From NCBI RefSeq assembly GCF_001202035.1, contig NZ_LGHT01000044.1, forward strand, positions 486,525 to 550,524: a DNA stretch of 64,000 nt, in the 5' to 3' direction. Of the stretch, positions 56,043-63,388 are shown one piece after another. The position numbers and the translations under genes are program-made. This stretch comes from Pseudorhodobacter wandonensis (GTDB lineage: Bacteria > Pseudomonadota > Alphaproteobacteria > Rhodobacterales > Rhodobacteraceae). Numbering within the stretch: the stretch's first letter is position 1; every line of letters starts with the position of its first letter. The notes below the pieces were generated by a model. The model saw only the letters and a program-made list of their open reading frames with translations. It was not told where the DNA came from and made no database searches.

Positions 56043-56969
56043 TCAACCCGTTACAAGGGCCATCACAATCGTCACAGTCAGAATACTTAGCGCCGTCGAA
56101 ATCAGGATCGAGGCCGAAACCCGTTGCGGTGCCACGCCGAAGTGCTGGGCCAGAATGTAGACATTGCCCGCGACAGGCAAGGCCGCCGCCGCAATCATGA
56201 CTGAGGCAGGACCGGGCGCTACATTGAACAGGTAAATCGCGGCAAAGGCCACCGCACTGGGGTGCAGCACCAGCTTACAAAATGAAAGCCATCCCGCCAC
56301 GGCTACCCGTTCGGCCGATTTGGTCGCCAGTGACGCGCCAATCGCAAACAGCGCGCCGGGGGTCGCAGCCCCGCCCAACAGTGCCATGAAATCATTGACC
56401 GGCGCAGGCACGGCAAAGCCCGTGGCCGACCATGCCAGCCCCAGCGCCATCGACACAATCATCGGGTTTTTCAACAGGCCAATCGCCAATGCCTTTATGA
56501 TCCCAAGGCTCATCCGGCCTTGCCGCACGCCAGTAATAATCAGCGTTACAATCGTAGAAAATACAATCAAATCAATCGATAGCACCATCAGTATTGGTCC
56601 CGCCGCCTCTGGTCCCATCAGTACCACCAACATCGGCACACCCAGAAATCCGGTGTTGCCAATCACCGCGCATTGCGCCTCGATCGCCGCCTCTTCAACC
56701 GAGATCCCGCGCCAGAACGCTACCCCCATGGCAATCGCATAGACGACACCACAGCCCCATAAATAAGCCGCCACAAAGCGCGCGTCCCAGATTTCGGCAA
56801 CCGACAGGTTTGAGGCAAAGCGAAATAACATCGCCGATAGCGCAAAGTAGAAAACAAATTTGGTCAGCCAAGCCGTTGCTTCGGGCGTAAAAAACCGCAC
56901 CCGTCCCGCCCAATAACCCACCCCGATCAGCGCAAAGAAAGGCAGCGTTTTTAACAATATTGCAATCAT
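56043..56969 (-). CDS. AEC family transporter
   Basis: Auxin-efflux-carrier type permease of about 308 residues with ten hydrophobic helices in two halves. Characteristic parts are IGNTGFLGVPMLV and PVAGNVYILAQHFG near the ends of the halves. The open frame extends to 57014; the ATG at 56969 is preferred because it starts the first helix directly. It likely exports an organic acid or similar anion. It leads the operon with fghA and yaiI. Confidence 0.85.
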   Translation of the reverse strand: MIAILLKTLPFFALIGVGYWAGRVRFFTPEATAWLTKFVFYFALSAMLFRFASNLSVAEIWDARFVAAYLWGCGVVYAIAMGVAFWRGISVEEAAIEAQCAVIGNTGFLGVPMLVVLMGPEAAGPILMVLSIDLIVFSTIVTLIITGVRQGRMSLGIIKALAIGLLKNPMIVSMALGLAWSATGFAVPAPVNDFMALLGGAATPGALFAIGASLATKSAERVAVAGWLSFCKLVLHPSAVAFAAIYLFNVAPGPASVMIAAAALPVAGNVYILAQHFGVAPQRVSASILISTALSILTVTIVMALVTG

Positions 56970-57088
56970 CGAGGCATGGTTTCCAAAAGGCCAGAATCCT
57001 TGGTTCCATGCCACAGCCCAAGATGCAAGGCGGGGGCAGGGCTAAAACCGATACATGCTTTCTTTTCGGTCAAAATATCCTGGGGGGT

Positions 57089-57108
57089 CCGGGGGGCTAG
57101 CCCCCCGG
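57089..57108. repeat. Perfect 20-base palindrome
   Basis: CCGGGGGGCTAGCCCCCCGG is perfectly self-complementary. It lies between the divergent neighbourhoods of the AEC transporter and the YcaQ-like gene end, preceded by ATATCCTGGGGGGT. Elements of this kind are dispersed in alphaproteobacterial genomes. Here it also sits 22 bases after the YcaQ-like gene and could end its transcript. Confidence 0.55.
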
Positions 57109-57129
57109 CGCTTGGCAACGGAACAATGC

Positions 57130-58332
57130 TCAGCAACGTAGCCAGCCGTCATTCCACGCCACGTTGTCGCAGTCCGCGAATTGCGCCAAACGCTGCAGCG
57201 CACCTTCCAGCCGCGCCATCCGCCCTTTGCCTATCGTAACACCAGCTTCGGGCCAAAACCCCTGGACCCGCAAACAGTTTTCGTCGCGAAACGCCTTGGC
57301 ATCAATGCGCCCGATGATTTTCTCCCCTTCCAGTACCGGAAAAACGTAATAGCCGTATTGGCGCTTGGCCTGCGGCACAAACACTTCTATCCGGTAGAAA
57401 AACCCAAATAGCCGCTCTGCCCGCGCTCTATCACGCAGCGCCGGATCAAATGGCGACAGAATCCGGATGCGGGCCGGGGCAGGGGGCAAATCCTGCGCGG
57501 CTTCAATCACATTTGGCCATGCATAGCTGGGCCGCAGAGTGCCGTCGGCGCCTTCGATGTCTACTTGGGTTATACGGCCCTCGCGCAGCGCGCGCATACA
57601 CCAATTGCGGGCATCGGCAATCGAAATAGCTGCCCAAAATGCTGCCAGCTCGTTCGGTGTAGCAAATCCCAGCCGTTCAAGCGCGGATGTACAGGCCCAG
57701 TCAATATGCTCTGCTTGGGTCGGCACTTTTGTGCGGTGGGTATCCGGAATGACCCGTTCGGTCAGATCATAGATTTTCTGGAAATTATTGCGCCCGGAAA
57801 TCGAAAGCTGCCCTGTCCGCCACAGCCATTCCAAGGCGGTTTTCGAGGGATGCCAATCCCACCAACCGCCTTTGCTGCGCGGTTCATCCTGGCCGACATC
57901 CGAACAGGTCACGGGGCCGCCCTCACGAATATGGGTCAACACGGTTTCAAATTGTTCCTCGTATCCATCGCGAAACCATCGTTTCCAGCCCTTGCGCAGT
58001 TTTTCGGCATCGCGGTCAAACCGATGTTGCCAATGCGGAAAATACTGTGCCGGAATGATCGAGGCGTCATGTGTCCAATGCTCGAACATCGCGCGGTCTT
58101 TTTCCAACAGCCGTTTCAGCGCGGGGGGGCGGTAATTGTGTCGCCGCGAATATAAGATCAGGTCATGCGCGCGGGCGACCGTGCGAATGCTGTCAACTTG
58201 CACAAAGCCGATTTGTTCGATCACCCTAACCAAATCGGCACCTTTGCCCGTGCCGGTCGGGGCCTCGCCCAAGGCATGGCGATGCAAAAACAGACGGCGT
58301 GCAAGCGGGTTTGAAAGGGTCTTTTGGGTCAT
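57130..58332 (-). CDS. Winged-helix protein, YcaQ/AlkZ-like DNA glycosylase family
   Basis: Protein of 400 residues from the ATG at 58332 (the frame is open to 58362). It belongs to the HTH_42 family that includes YcaQ and AlkZ, glycosylases that unhook DNA crosslinks. The QxD motif thought to be catalytic is present as VQVDSI, with RAHDLILYSRRHNY, SKTALEWLWRTGQL and ILSPFDPALRDRARAERLFGF following the family pattern. It is the last chromosomal gene before the integrative element. Confidence 0.87.
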   Translation of the reverse strand: MTQKTLSNPLARRLFLHRHALGEAPTGTGKGADLVRVIEQIGFVQVDSIRTVARAHDLILYSRRHNYRPPALKRLLEKDRAMFEHWTHDASIIPAQYFPHWQHRFDRDAEKLRKGWKRWFRDGYEEQFETVLTHIREGGPVTCSDVGQDEPRSKGGWWDWHPSKTALEWLWRTGQLSISGRNNFQKIYDLTERVIPDTHRTKVPTQAEHIDWACTSALERLGFATPNELAAFWAAISIADARNWCMRALREGRITQVDIEGADGTLRPSYAWPNVIEAAQDLPPAPARIRILSPFDPALRDRARAERLFGFFYRIEVFVPQAKRQYGYYVFPVLEGEKIIGRIDAKAFRDENCLRVQGFWPEAGVTIGKGRMARLEGALQRLAQFADCDNVAWNDGWLRC

Positions 58333-58390
58333 GGCACCACCGTAACAGACGCCGTGGCCCATACAATTGCAAACGCAAAAAACGGGAAAT

Positions 58391-58440
58391 TGGTCGGAGC
58401 GAGAGGATTCGAACCTCCGACCCCCTGCTCCCGAAGCAGA
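58391..58440 (-). repeat. 3' fragment of tRNA-Pro(CGG), attachment site of the element
   Basis: On the minus strand the sequence from 58440 to 58391 reads as anticodon arm (loop TTCGGGA, anticodon CGG), variable region, T arm (GGAGG-TTCGAAT-CCTCT), acceptor strand CGCTCCG, discriminator A and an encoded CCA. The 5' half (D arm and 5' acceptor strand) is absent: bases from 58441 on do not resemble a tRNA. This is what remains when an element integrates within the 3' half of a tRNA gene. Confidence 0.8.
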
Positions 58441-58598
58441 TTATTGTTCTTATCTTGGGCAAACAAAAGATCACATTGAATATGATTTCATACATAATAA
58501 AACAAATGCTTGTACTATTCGTTAGGCCTTTTGGCTAACGTGGTGTAACTATCCAAGACAGTGGATTGTGTTACCCGCACGTTACCCCGGAGCTGATT

Positions 58599-59831
58599 AT
58601 GTCCAAAGCATTAACCACAAAGGTCGTCGAAAACTTGAAGCCCGATTGCAAGCGTCGAGAGATTCCAGATCCGGCATTGTCTGGGCTTTATCTCGTTGTA
58701 CAGCCGTCTGGGGTGAAAAGCTGGGCCTTACGTTATCGATTCGCTCATAAGCCCAAGAAGCTCACGCTTGGGCGATGGCCAGTTACAAGTGTGGCAGACG
58801 CACGCAGAGAGGCCACCGAGGCGCTCCAATTGATCGAGAGGAGAGTTGACCCGGCAGAAGTCAGGCGCGCTCAGAGGGACGCACAGAGCGCCGGAGCGCC
58901 GGATGACACCGTGGCCGGGGTCGTTGAGCTCTATAACAAGCGCCATCTTGTAAGGCTTAAACGCGGCCACGACACTAAGAGCTCACTTGATCGCTATGTG
59001 GTGAGCCGGTGGGCAAAGCGCGAGATCAAAACCATCACACGGCGTGATATTCGAGAATTGATGGATGATATCATGGATGAAGGCAAACTCATCACAGCAA
59101 ACCGGATTCGTACGCGTCTAAGTGGCCTTTTCAATTGGTGTATCGAACGTGACATGCTCGACCATAATCCAGTTATTGGAGTGAAGCGCCTGTCGGAGGT
59201 ATCTCGTACTCGCGTTCTCTCAGATGTTGAGGTCAGGTGGTTCTGGAAAGCTTGTGCTGAGCTCGGGCAACCGTGGGGTACCCTCGGACAAGCGCTGCTC
59301 CTTACCGGCCAAAGGCTTAGAGAGGTGGCGCATATTTCGGCCACCGAGATCTCTGGAGATTTGTGGCATCTCCCTGCGCAGAGATCCAAAAACGGACTGG
59401 CACACACTGTGCCGCTTTGTGCCAAAGCGCTTGCGATTTTGACCGGCGAGGAGCGCGTGCCTAGCACCGCCGAGCTATTATTCACTACCAACGGGACCAC
59501 ACCGGTAAGCGGATTCTCCAAAGGGCGAGGCCATATCGCCCAGCGCATGGCTTTGATAGCATTTAGGGAACGTGGAGAACCGGTGGAGATTGCGCACTGG
59601 ACATTCCACGACCTGCGGCGCACTGCCGCTACCGGAATGGCGCGACTCGGTACTCCCGTGCGCGTGACTGAGGCGGTTTTAAACCACGTGTCAGGAACTG
59701 GAGGGGGGATCGTAGCCGTGTATCAGCGCCACAATTACGCTGAGGAAAAACGCCGTGCGTTAGACGCTTGGAGCTCACACGTGCTGTCGGTCGTCGAGAC
59801 GCCGGAGAACTTACTTGCGCTGGTAGATTAA
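58599..59831 (+). CDS. P4-type tyrosine recombinase/integrase
   Basis: Integrase of 410 residues. An N-terminal DUF4102-type arm-binding domain (about 1-85, LYLVVQPSGVKSWALRYRF, LTLGRWP) precedes a SAM-like core-binding domain and the catalytic domain. Catalytic residues are visible in TGQRLREVAHI (Arg), HDLRRTAATGMA (His-x2-Arg), LNHVSG (His) and YQRHNY (Tyr). The ATG at 58599 follows GGAG; an upstream in-frame GTG at 58566 is less likely. Adjacent to the tRNA fragment, as expected for the enzyme that inserts the element there. Confidence 0.95.
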   Translation: MSKALTTKVVENLKPDCKRREIPDPALSGLYLVVQPSGVKSWALRYRFAHKPKKLTLGRWPVTSVADARREATEALQLIERRVDPAEVRRAQRDAQSAGAPDDTVAGVVELYNKRHLVRLKRGHDTKSSLDRYVVSRWAKREIKTITRRDIRELMDDIMDEGKLITANRIRTRLSGLFNWCIERDMLDHNPVIGVKRLSEVSRTRVLSDVEVRWFWKACAELGQPWGTLGQALLLTGQRLREVAHISATEISGDLWHLPAQRSKNGLAHTVPLCAKALAILTGEERVPSTAELLFTTNGTTPVSGFSKGRGHIAQRMALIAFRERGEPVEIAHWTFHDLRRTAATGMARLGTPVRVTEAVLNHVSGTGGGIVAVYQRHNYAEEKRRALDAWSSHVLSVVETPENLLALVD

Positions 59832-59833
59832 TA

Positions 59834-60205
59834 ATGAGTGCACCTGCGGAGCTGCTCGATTTTCTGTGGCGGTCTTACGCCAAAACCTTCGACGGTCGCA
59901 CTAAGAACGGCGACGTCGAGCTGTTGGCAGAGGCGGCTGAACGCCACGAATGGCCAGGCGCACCGAAGATCGGCCCTGCAATCGCGGCGCTTCTACGTGC
60001 CGCGTATTGTGAAAAGCTAAAAGGTCCATCCCCGTCGGAACGCCTCTTGCGCGATCAGGAAATTTTGAGCCTCATGGAAGATTTCGCCGCGCGAGGATGG
60101 ACGAGTGGGAAGTTAGAGAATGAGTTAGCTGAAGTATACGGTATGGACCCAGAGGCGGTCCGCAAGATTGTCAAGCGCAAACAACGCGCGCATGGGGACA
60201 AATAG
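59834..60205 (+). CDS. Small protein of unknown function on the element
   Basis: Protein of 123 residues starting two bases after the integrase stop, so it is probably cotranscribed. It is rich in Ala, Glu, Lys and Arg and mostly helical. The C-terminal part (GWTSGKLENELAEVYGMDPEAVRKIVKRKQ, read in pieces) has the look of a helix-turn-helix. An open frame extends upstream inside the integrase. I do not recognise a family; an excision or regulatory partner of the integrase is possible. Confidence 0.6.
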   Translation: MSAPAELLDFLWRSYAKTFDGRTKNGDVELLAEAAERHEWPGAPKIGPAIAALLRAAYCEKLKGPSPSERLLRDQEILSLMEDFAARGWTSGKLENELAEVYGMDPEAVRKIVKRKQRAHGDK

Positions 60206-60280
60206 CTTCCGGGTTTGTCCGTGGACGGGCTGGCCTAGCTCGCGGCATGTTACTTTCATGGTCCAACACGGAGTTAAACC

Positions 60281-60484
60281 ATGGAACAAGTAAGAATCCG
60301 CGAACGGCGAGTAAATGCAGCATACGTTCGCAAAATTTGCGGTGATATAAGCGATATGACCTTGTGGCGCTGGATCAATGACTCGGCATTAAAGTTTCCC
60401 CGACCAATCTACATTGGCCGCCGTCGCTATTTTCGGGAAGCGGACGTACTTGCTTGGCTTGCTGCACGCGAGGTGGCCCCATGA
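60281..60484 (+). CDS. AlpA-like helix-turn-helix regulator / excisionase
   Basis: Protein of 67 residues of the AlpA/MerR-like type found in P4-like islands. The DNA-binding core is ISDMTLWRWINDSALKFPRP followed by the wing IYIGRRRYFREADVLAWL. Such proteins activate the integrase or act as excisionases. The start ATG is preceded by GGAG about nine bases upstream. A diverged copy of the same domain is fused to the next larger gene. Confidence 0.85.
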   Translation: MEQVRIRERRVNAAYVRKICGDISDMTLWRWINDSALKFPRPIYIGRRRYFREADVLAWLAAREVAP

Positions 60485-60603
60485 TGGCACCCAGTAATTC
60501 ACAATTTAGCGTTCAGAAAACTGCTTTTAAACTTATCGACTTTAGGGTGTGTTTGCTCGCGGCAGCATGCAGCATGATCGAACCCTCTATCGAAAATAAA
60601 TGA
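60481..60603 (+). CDS. Tiny ORF coupled to the AlpA-like gene
   Basis: A frame of 40 codons whose ATG overlaps the stop of the AlpA-like gene (ATGA). The product, starting MMAPSNSQFSVQK and ending in a Cys-containing hydrophobic stretch, matches nothing I know. The overlap is the only evidence that it is translated. Confidence 0.3.
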   Translation: MMAPSNSQFSVQKTAFKLIDFRVCLLAAACSMIEPSIENK

Positions 60604-60707
60604 CTCCGCCCGGCTGCGACCGTACGGGGAAAACAAGTACGCTGTGGGGGCGACTTGCAATTTCTAGCACCAATGGTTGCACCGGGCAATTCCCAAAAGG
60701 AAACCCG

Positions 60708-61502
60708 ATGAACGATCCTAACTCGAACTATGCTCGTGCGATTACAGCCACGTTAGGGGGCTGCAGGCGCGGCTCCAATGGCACTGCCGCGTGTCCAATT
60801 TGTCAACTGGATAGGCGCCGTGACCAGAACGCATTGACCAGCGCAAACGGATGCGATGGGCGGCTATTGCTTCACTTCAAACGAGCAAACTGCACCTTCG
60901 ATGCGACCTTTATCGCTACGGGCATTTGGCCAATCTCTTCCGTCCAGCCGAACCCATTCGAACTGAGGCGGCGGAGCCTCTACCAGCGCGACATGCAAAG
61001 CAGGCGGGCCGATCTGGCGGAAGCATTGTGGAACGCTGCGGAGCCGGTCACTAACTCGCCCGCAGAAGCTTATCTGCGCGGGCGTGGCATCACCTGCGAC
61101 TTAGGGTACTCATTCCGATTCCATCCGTCAGCGTTTCACGGTACTACTCGCACGCGACAGCCCGCAATAACTGCGCGAATCGAAGGCAGTGGCGGGTTTG
61201 CGGTTCATCGTACTTACTTGTGCCAGGACGGGCGCCGAAAGGCGGACGTTGAGCCTTCTAAGACAATGCTCGGCAAGACGGCTTGCGGCGCCGTTCGGTT
61301 ATTTGAACCGCACATTAGAATTCCAGCATCGATTGTCCGCAATATGTGCGGGGGCGTGTCTGACAGGACACTGCACCGTTGGCTGAATGATCCGGGAAAA
61401 GCATTTCCTCGTCCGATCTACATCGGAAGAAGACGTTATTGGCGTGTGGCAGACATCATCGCGTGGTTGAACGCCCAAGCTGAACAGGGGCGCGCATCGT
61501 GA
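60708..61502 (+). CDS. Primase-like zinc-finger protein fused to a C-terminal AlpA-type domain
   Basis: Protein of 264 residues from the ATG at 60708, seven bases after AAAAGG. Residues 18-68 look like a CHC2-type zinc finger (CPICQLDRR, ANGCDGRLLLHFKRANC). Residues 90-200 resemble the segment that follows it in phage and island primases (WNAAEPVTNSPAEAYLRGRG, FRFHPSAFHG, PAITARIEG, VEPSKTMLGKTACGAVRL). In relatives a Toprim domain would come next. Here, after residue 205, the protein instead continues as an AlpA-like domain (VSDRTLHRWLNDP, FPRPIYIGRRRYW) that matches the separate AlpA-like protein at about 30 of 55 positions. So this is either a chimera or a truncated primase. The junction is in frame. 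Confidence 0.7.
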   Translation: MNDPNSNYARAITATLGGCRRGSNGTAACPICQLDRRRDQNALTSANGCDGRLLLHFKRANCTFDATFIATGIWPISSVQPNPFELRRRSLYQRDMQSRRADLAEALWNAAEPVTNSPAEAYLRGRGITCDLGYSFRFHPSAFHGTTRTRQPAITARIEGSGGFAVHRTYLCQDGRRKADVEPSKTMLGKTACGAVRLFEPHIRIPASIVRNMCGGVSDRTLHRWLNDPGKAFPRPIYIGRRRYWRVADIIAWLNAQAEQGRAS

Positions 61503-61743
61503 TGGCCGACAAATCCCTTTCAAAGCTTTGGGACCAATCCTGCACTCTAGCTAGAATGGCCGAAAGGCTCGACGTTATTCATGAGGCCAGCAAAGCGCCA
61601 GAGGATTGCGCATCTGTGAAGCGCCCGAAACGCCATGCAGCCCTACAATCGAATTGGTGATCGAGAAGGCTTGGGCGTTGAATGCGGCGATTGAGACCAA
61701 CGAGAGCGCAAGGCTCAAACGGCCTGACCCCACATCCAAATAA
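61502..61743 (+). pseudogene. Small element protein with an apparent frameshift
   Basis: The ATG at 61502 overlaps the stop of the primase-AlpA gene. The first frame gives 52 residues (MADKSLSKLWDQSC start) and stops at 61658-61660. One base-step away, from around 61598-61621, a second frame gives EAPETPCSPTIELVIEKAW and continues to a stop at 61741-61743. The second part looks like genuine protein, so a single-base deletion has probably split one gene of about 80 codons. No family recognised. Confidence 0.35.
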
Positions 61744-61881
61744 ACGCATAGCGCCCCGCCACTGTGATTTGGCGAGGCGTCGATGAAAATCTACAGAACG
61801 GGTAGAGGAAGTGCTGAAAACCCATCAAAAACTGAATGATCGCACAAGCCTTTGTTTACCCGTGACACGGGGGGCGGCGCT

Positions 61882-62742
61882 ATGAGCCACAAAGCGACTA
61901 AGTGGTTTGCCGGGATTGATCCACCACTCTTGAAGGCAGGTGAGTTTCGTGTGCTATTCCATCTATGCGATTGTCACAATTCCAATAAAGCCCCGAGGCG
62001 GGCCTGCTATCCATCACAAGAAAAACTGATAGAAAAAACGGCTCTATCAAATGCGGGATTAAACAAATGCCTAAATAGCCTCGAAAAAGCGGGGCATTTT
62101 AACCGCGTGCGATCAACGATCCCCGGAACATCTACGCGCCGCACCTATTATATCTTGGCCTGCGACTTCAACGCCGAAACTGGGCAAACTTCACTAAGTG
62201 GAGACAGCCCTAACTCTACCTCAGTGGAGATAGGTGAAAAGCAAACACCACTTTCGGCAGGGGCTAACTCCACTCTTGAGGGGGACAAACTCCACCCCAG
62301 TGGAGAGGAACCTGTAAGGAACCTTAAAGGAACCAAAGAAATAACGGATGGATTTTCTGAATTATGGAATTTGTTTCCCAGGAAGCGAAATGAGGCCAGA
62401 AGCCGCAAGTTGTTCCTGGAGGCTGTCGAGAGTGGTGTTAATATTTCACGGATTCTCGATGGGGCTCGCTCCTATGCAAATGAGGTCTCCGGCACGGAGA
62501 GGCGCTACATCGCAGGTTCTGACAGTTGGCTCGAAAAGCAGCGCTGGACAGAACAGGAAGGGGCTTCCAAGCTGCCCGCGCCAGCGTCCAAATTCGCGAC
62601 GCCTGCCGAATTTTACGCGGATTGGGTCAAGTCGGGTCGGTCGGTTCCGGCCAGCGCCATCAAAGCAAACATGGCTCGGGAAATGATTGGACGGGGCTTG
62701 GTGACTAAATGCGACCTGCGCAGCGTTGGGATTTTTGTATGA
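61882..62742 (+). CDS. Replication-initiator-like winged-helix protein
   Basis: Protein of 286 residues from the ATG at 61882, preceded by GGGGGGCGG; the frame is open to 61852. The N-terminal 100 residues resemble the helix-turn-helix domain of phage and plasmid initiators (CYPSQEKLIEKTALSNAGLN, LNSLEKAGHFNRVRS). A Ser/Thr/Gly-rich linker (about 105-150) is followed by a C-terminal domain with ELWNLFPRKRNEARSRKLF and IAGSDSWLEKQRW, a pattern seen in several phage replication proteins. The linker is encoded by iteron-like repeats. A role in replicating the element is likely. Confidence 0.65.
   Translation: MSHKATKWFAGIDPPLLKAGEFRVLFHLCDCHNSNKAPRRACYPSQEKLIEKTALSNAGLNKCLNSLEKAGHFNRVRSTIPGTSTRRTYYILACDFNAETGQTSLSGDSPNSTSVEIGEKQTPLSAGANSTLEGDKLHPSGEEPVRNLKGTKEITDGFSELWNLFPRKRNEARSRKLFLEAVESGVNISRILDGARSYANEVSGTERRYIAGSDSWLEKQRWTEQEGASKLPAPASKFATPAEFYADWVKSGRSVPASAIKANMAREMIGRGLVTKCDLRSVGIFV
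62187..62306 (+). repeat. Five degenerate iteron-like repeats inside the initiator-like gene
   Basis: Copies of a unit close to AACTCCAC-N4-AGTGGAGA start at 62187, 62212, 62244, 62266 and 62288, spaced 25, 32, 22 and 22 bases. The first, second and fifth end in AGTGGAGA, and the fifth is a palindrome with CTCCAC and GTGGAG halves. They fall in the linker of the encoded protein, as iterons do inside the lambda O gene. Confidence 0.5.
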
Positions 62743-62855
62743 TGGTGCTGCTCGCCTTTGTGATGCACCGTGCTCGTGTTGGCGCTGGTCCTGTTCAACC
62801 GGCGCGCTCACCGGCCCATGAAAACATCGGGTCCCTTCTGGAGGGGGCGAGGTGA
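62739..62855 (+). CDS. Tiny ORF coupled to the initiator-like gene
   Basis: A frame of 38 codons whose ATG overlaps the stop of the initiator-like gene by four bases (ATGA). The product starts with a short hydrophobic stretch (MMVLLAFVMH) and ends EGAR. No family recognised. The next tiny frame overlaps its stop in the same way. Confidence 0.35.
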   Translation: MMVLLAFVMHRARVGAGPVQPARSPAHENIGSLLEGAR

Positions 62856-62962
62856 GGGTGGGATTACTCGCAAAAATTCATTTCTGCGAGGTTTCGAAGA
62901 ACGATTTCGTTTCGGTTTCGAGGGAGTCTTTGCCAAGCTTCAAAACAGAATTAAGTAATTAA
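62852..62962 (+). CDS. Tiny ORF coupled to the previous tiny ORF
   Basis: A frame of 36 codons starting with GTG that overlaps the previous stop by four bases (GTGA). GAGGGGGCGAG lies just upstream as a ribosome-binding site. The product (VRVGLLAKIHFCEV start, FKTELSN end) is not recognised. Together with the previous frame it forms a chain of translationally coupled reading frames. Confidence 0.35.
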   Translation: MRVGLLAKIHFCEVSKNDFVSVSRESLPSFKTELSN

Positions 62963-62990
62963 TAAATATACATTTTACGCCATACTTGAG

Positions 62991-63338
62991 ATGATCGAAC
63001 TTGCCTCAAATGCAGGCACTCAAAACGAAATGCAGGCTCGGAAATTTGCAAAGATGGGTCAACGCCACCGGTAATTGGGCAACTTGCCTAGGCGGCGGAA
63101 CAGCGCTTCGTGAAAAACGACGAAAACTGGATTCTTGGCGAACCTCAATGGCCGAAAGCTGGATGAAATGGTCAACAAAACCATGTTCTGGAACCCAGCT
63201 GACGAAGAGAAAAATCAAATCCCAGGTGCTATTGGGATTGAAGCGGCTGTGCGCGTGCCAAAGCTCAATCTCGCCAATGACAGGACCCTTTACAAATGGC
63301 AGACCTATGCGAGGCTGTTGATTGTCATTGAGAACTGA
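62991..63338 (+). pseudogene. Degenerate gene relic cut by an IS21-family element
   Basis: Protein-like stretches are scattered over three frames: MIELASNAGTQNEMQARKF from 62991, FVKNDENWILGEPQWPKAG near 63110-63165, and VNKTMFWNPADEEKNQIPG to the stop at 63336-63338. None alone is a convincing gene, but in order they read like one protein broken by frameshifts. The last eight residues are encoded by the end of the insertion sequence (from about 63316), so the original C-terminus has been replaced. Original function unknown. Confidence 0.4.
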
Positions 63339-63365
63339 CCCGGCATTTTCATCGAGATCTGACCC
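63324..63365. repeat. Multiple terminal repeats of the IS21-family element
   Basis: GTCATTGAGAACTGACCC (63324-63341) and TTCATCGAGATCTGACCC (63348-63365) match at 15 of 18 positions with a 24-base period. IS21-family ends carry such repeated transposase-binding sites. Confidence 0.65.
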
Positions 63366-63388
63366 ACCCAGCCGTTATGATCTGCTGG

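Noticed and set aside
58299..58538. Plus-strand frame of 79 codons containing SERIRTSDPLLPKQ
   Set aside because: This peptide is a well-known false protein made by translating the antisense of tRNA sequence; it covers the tRNA-Pro fragment.
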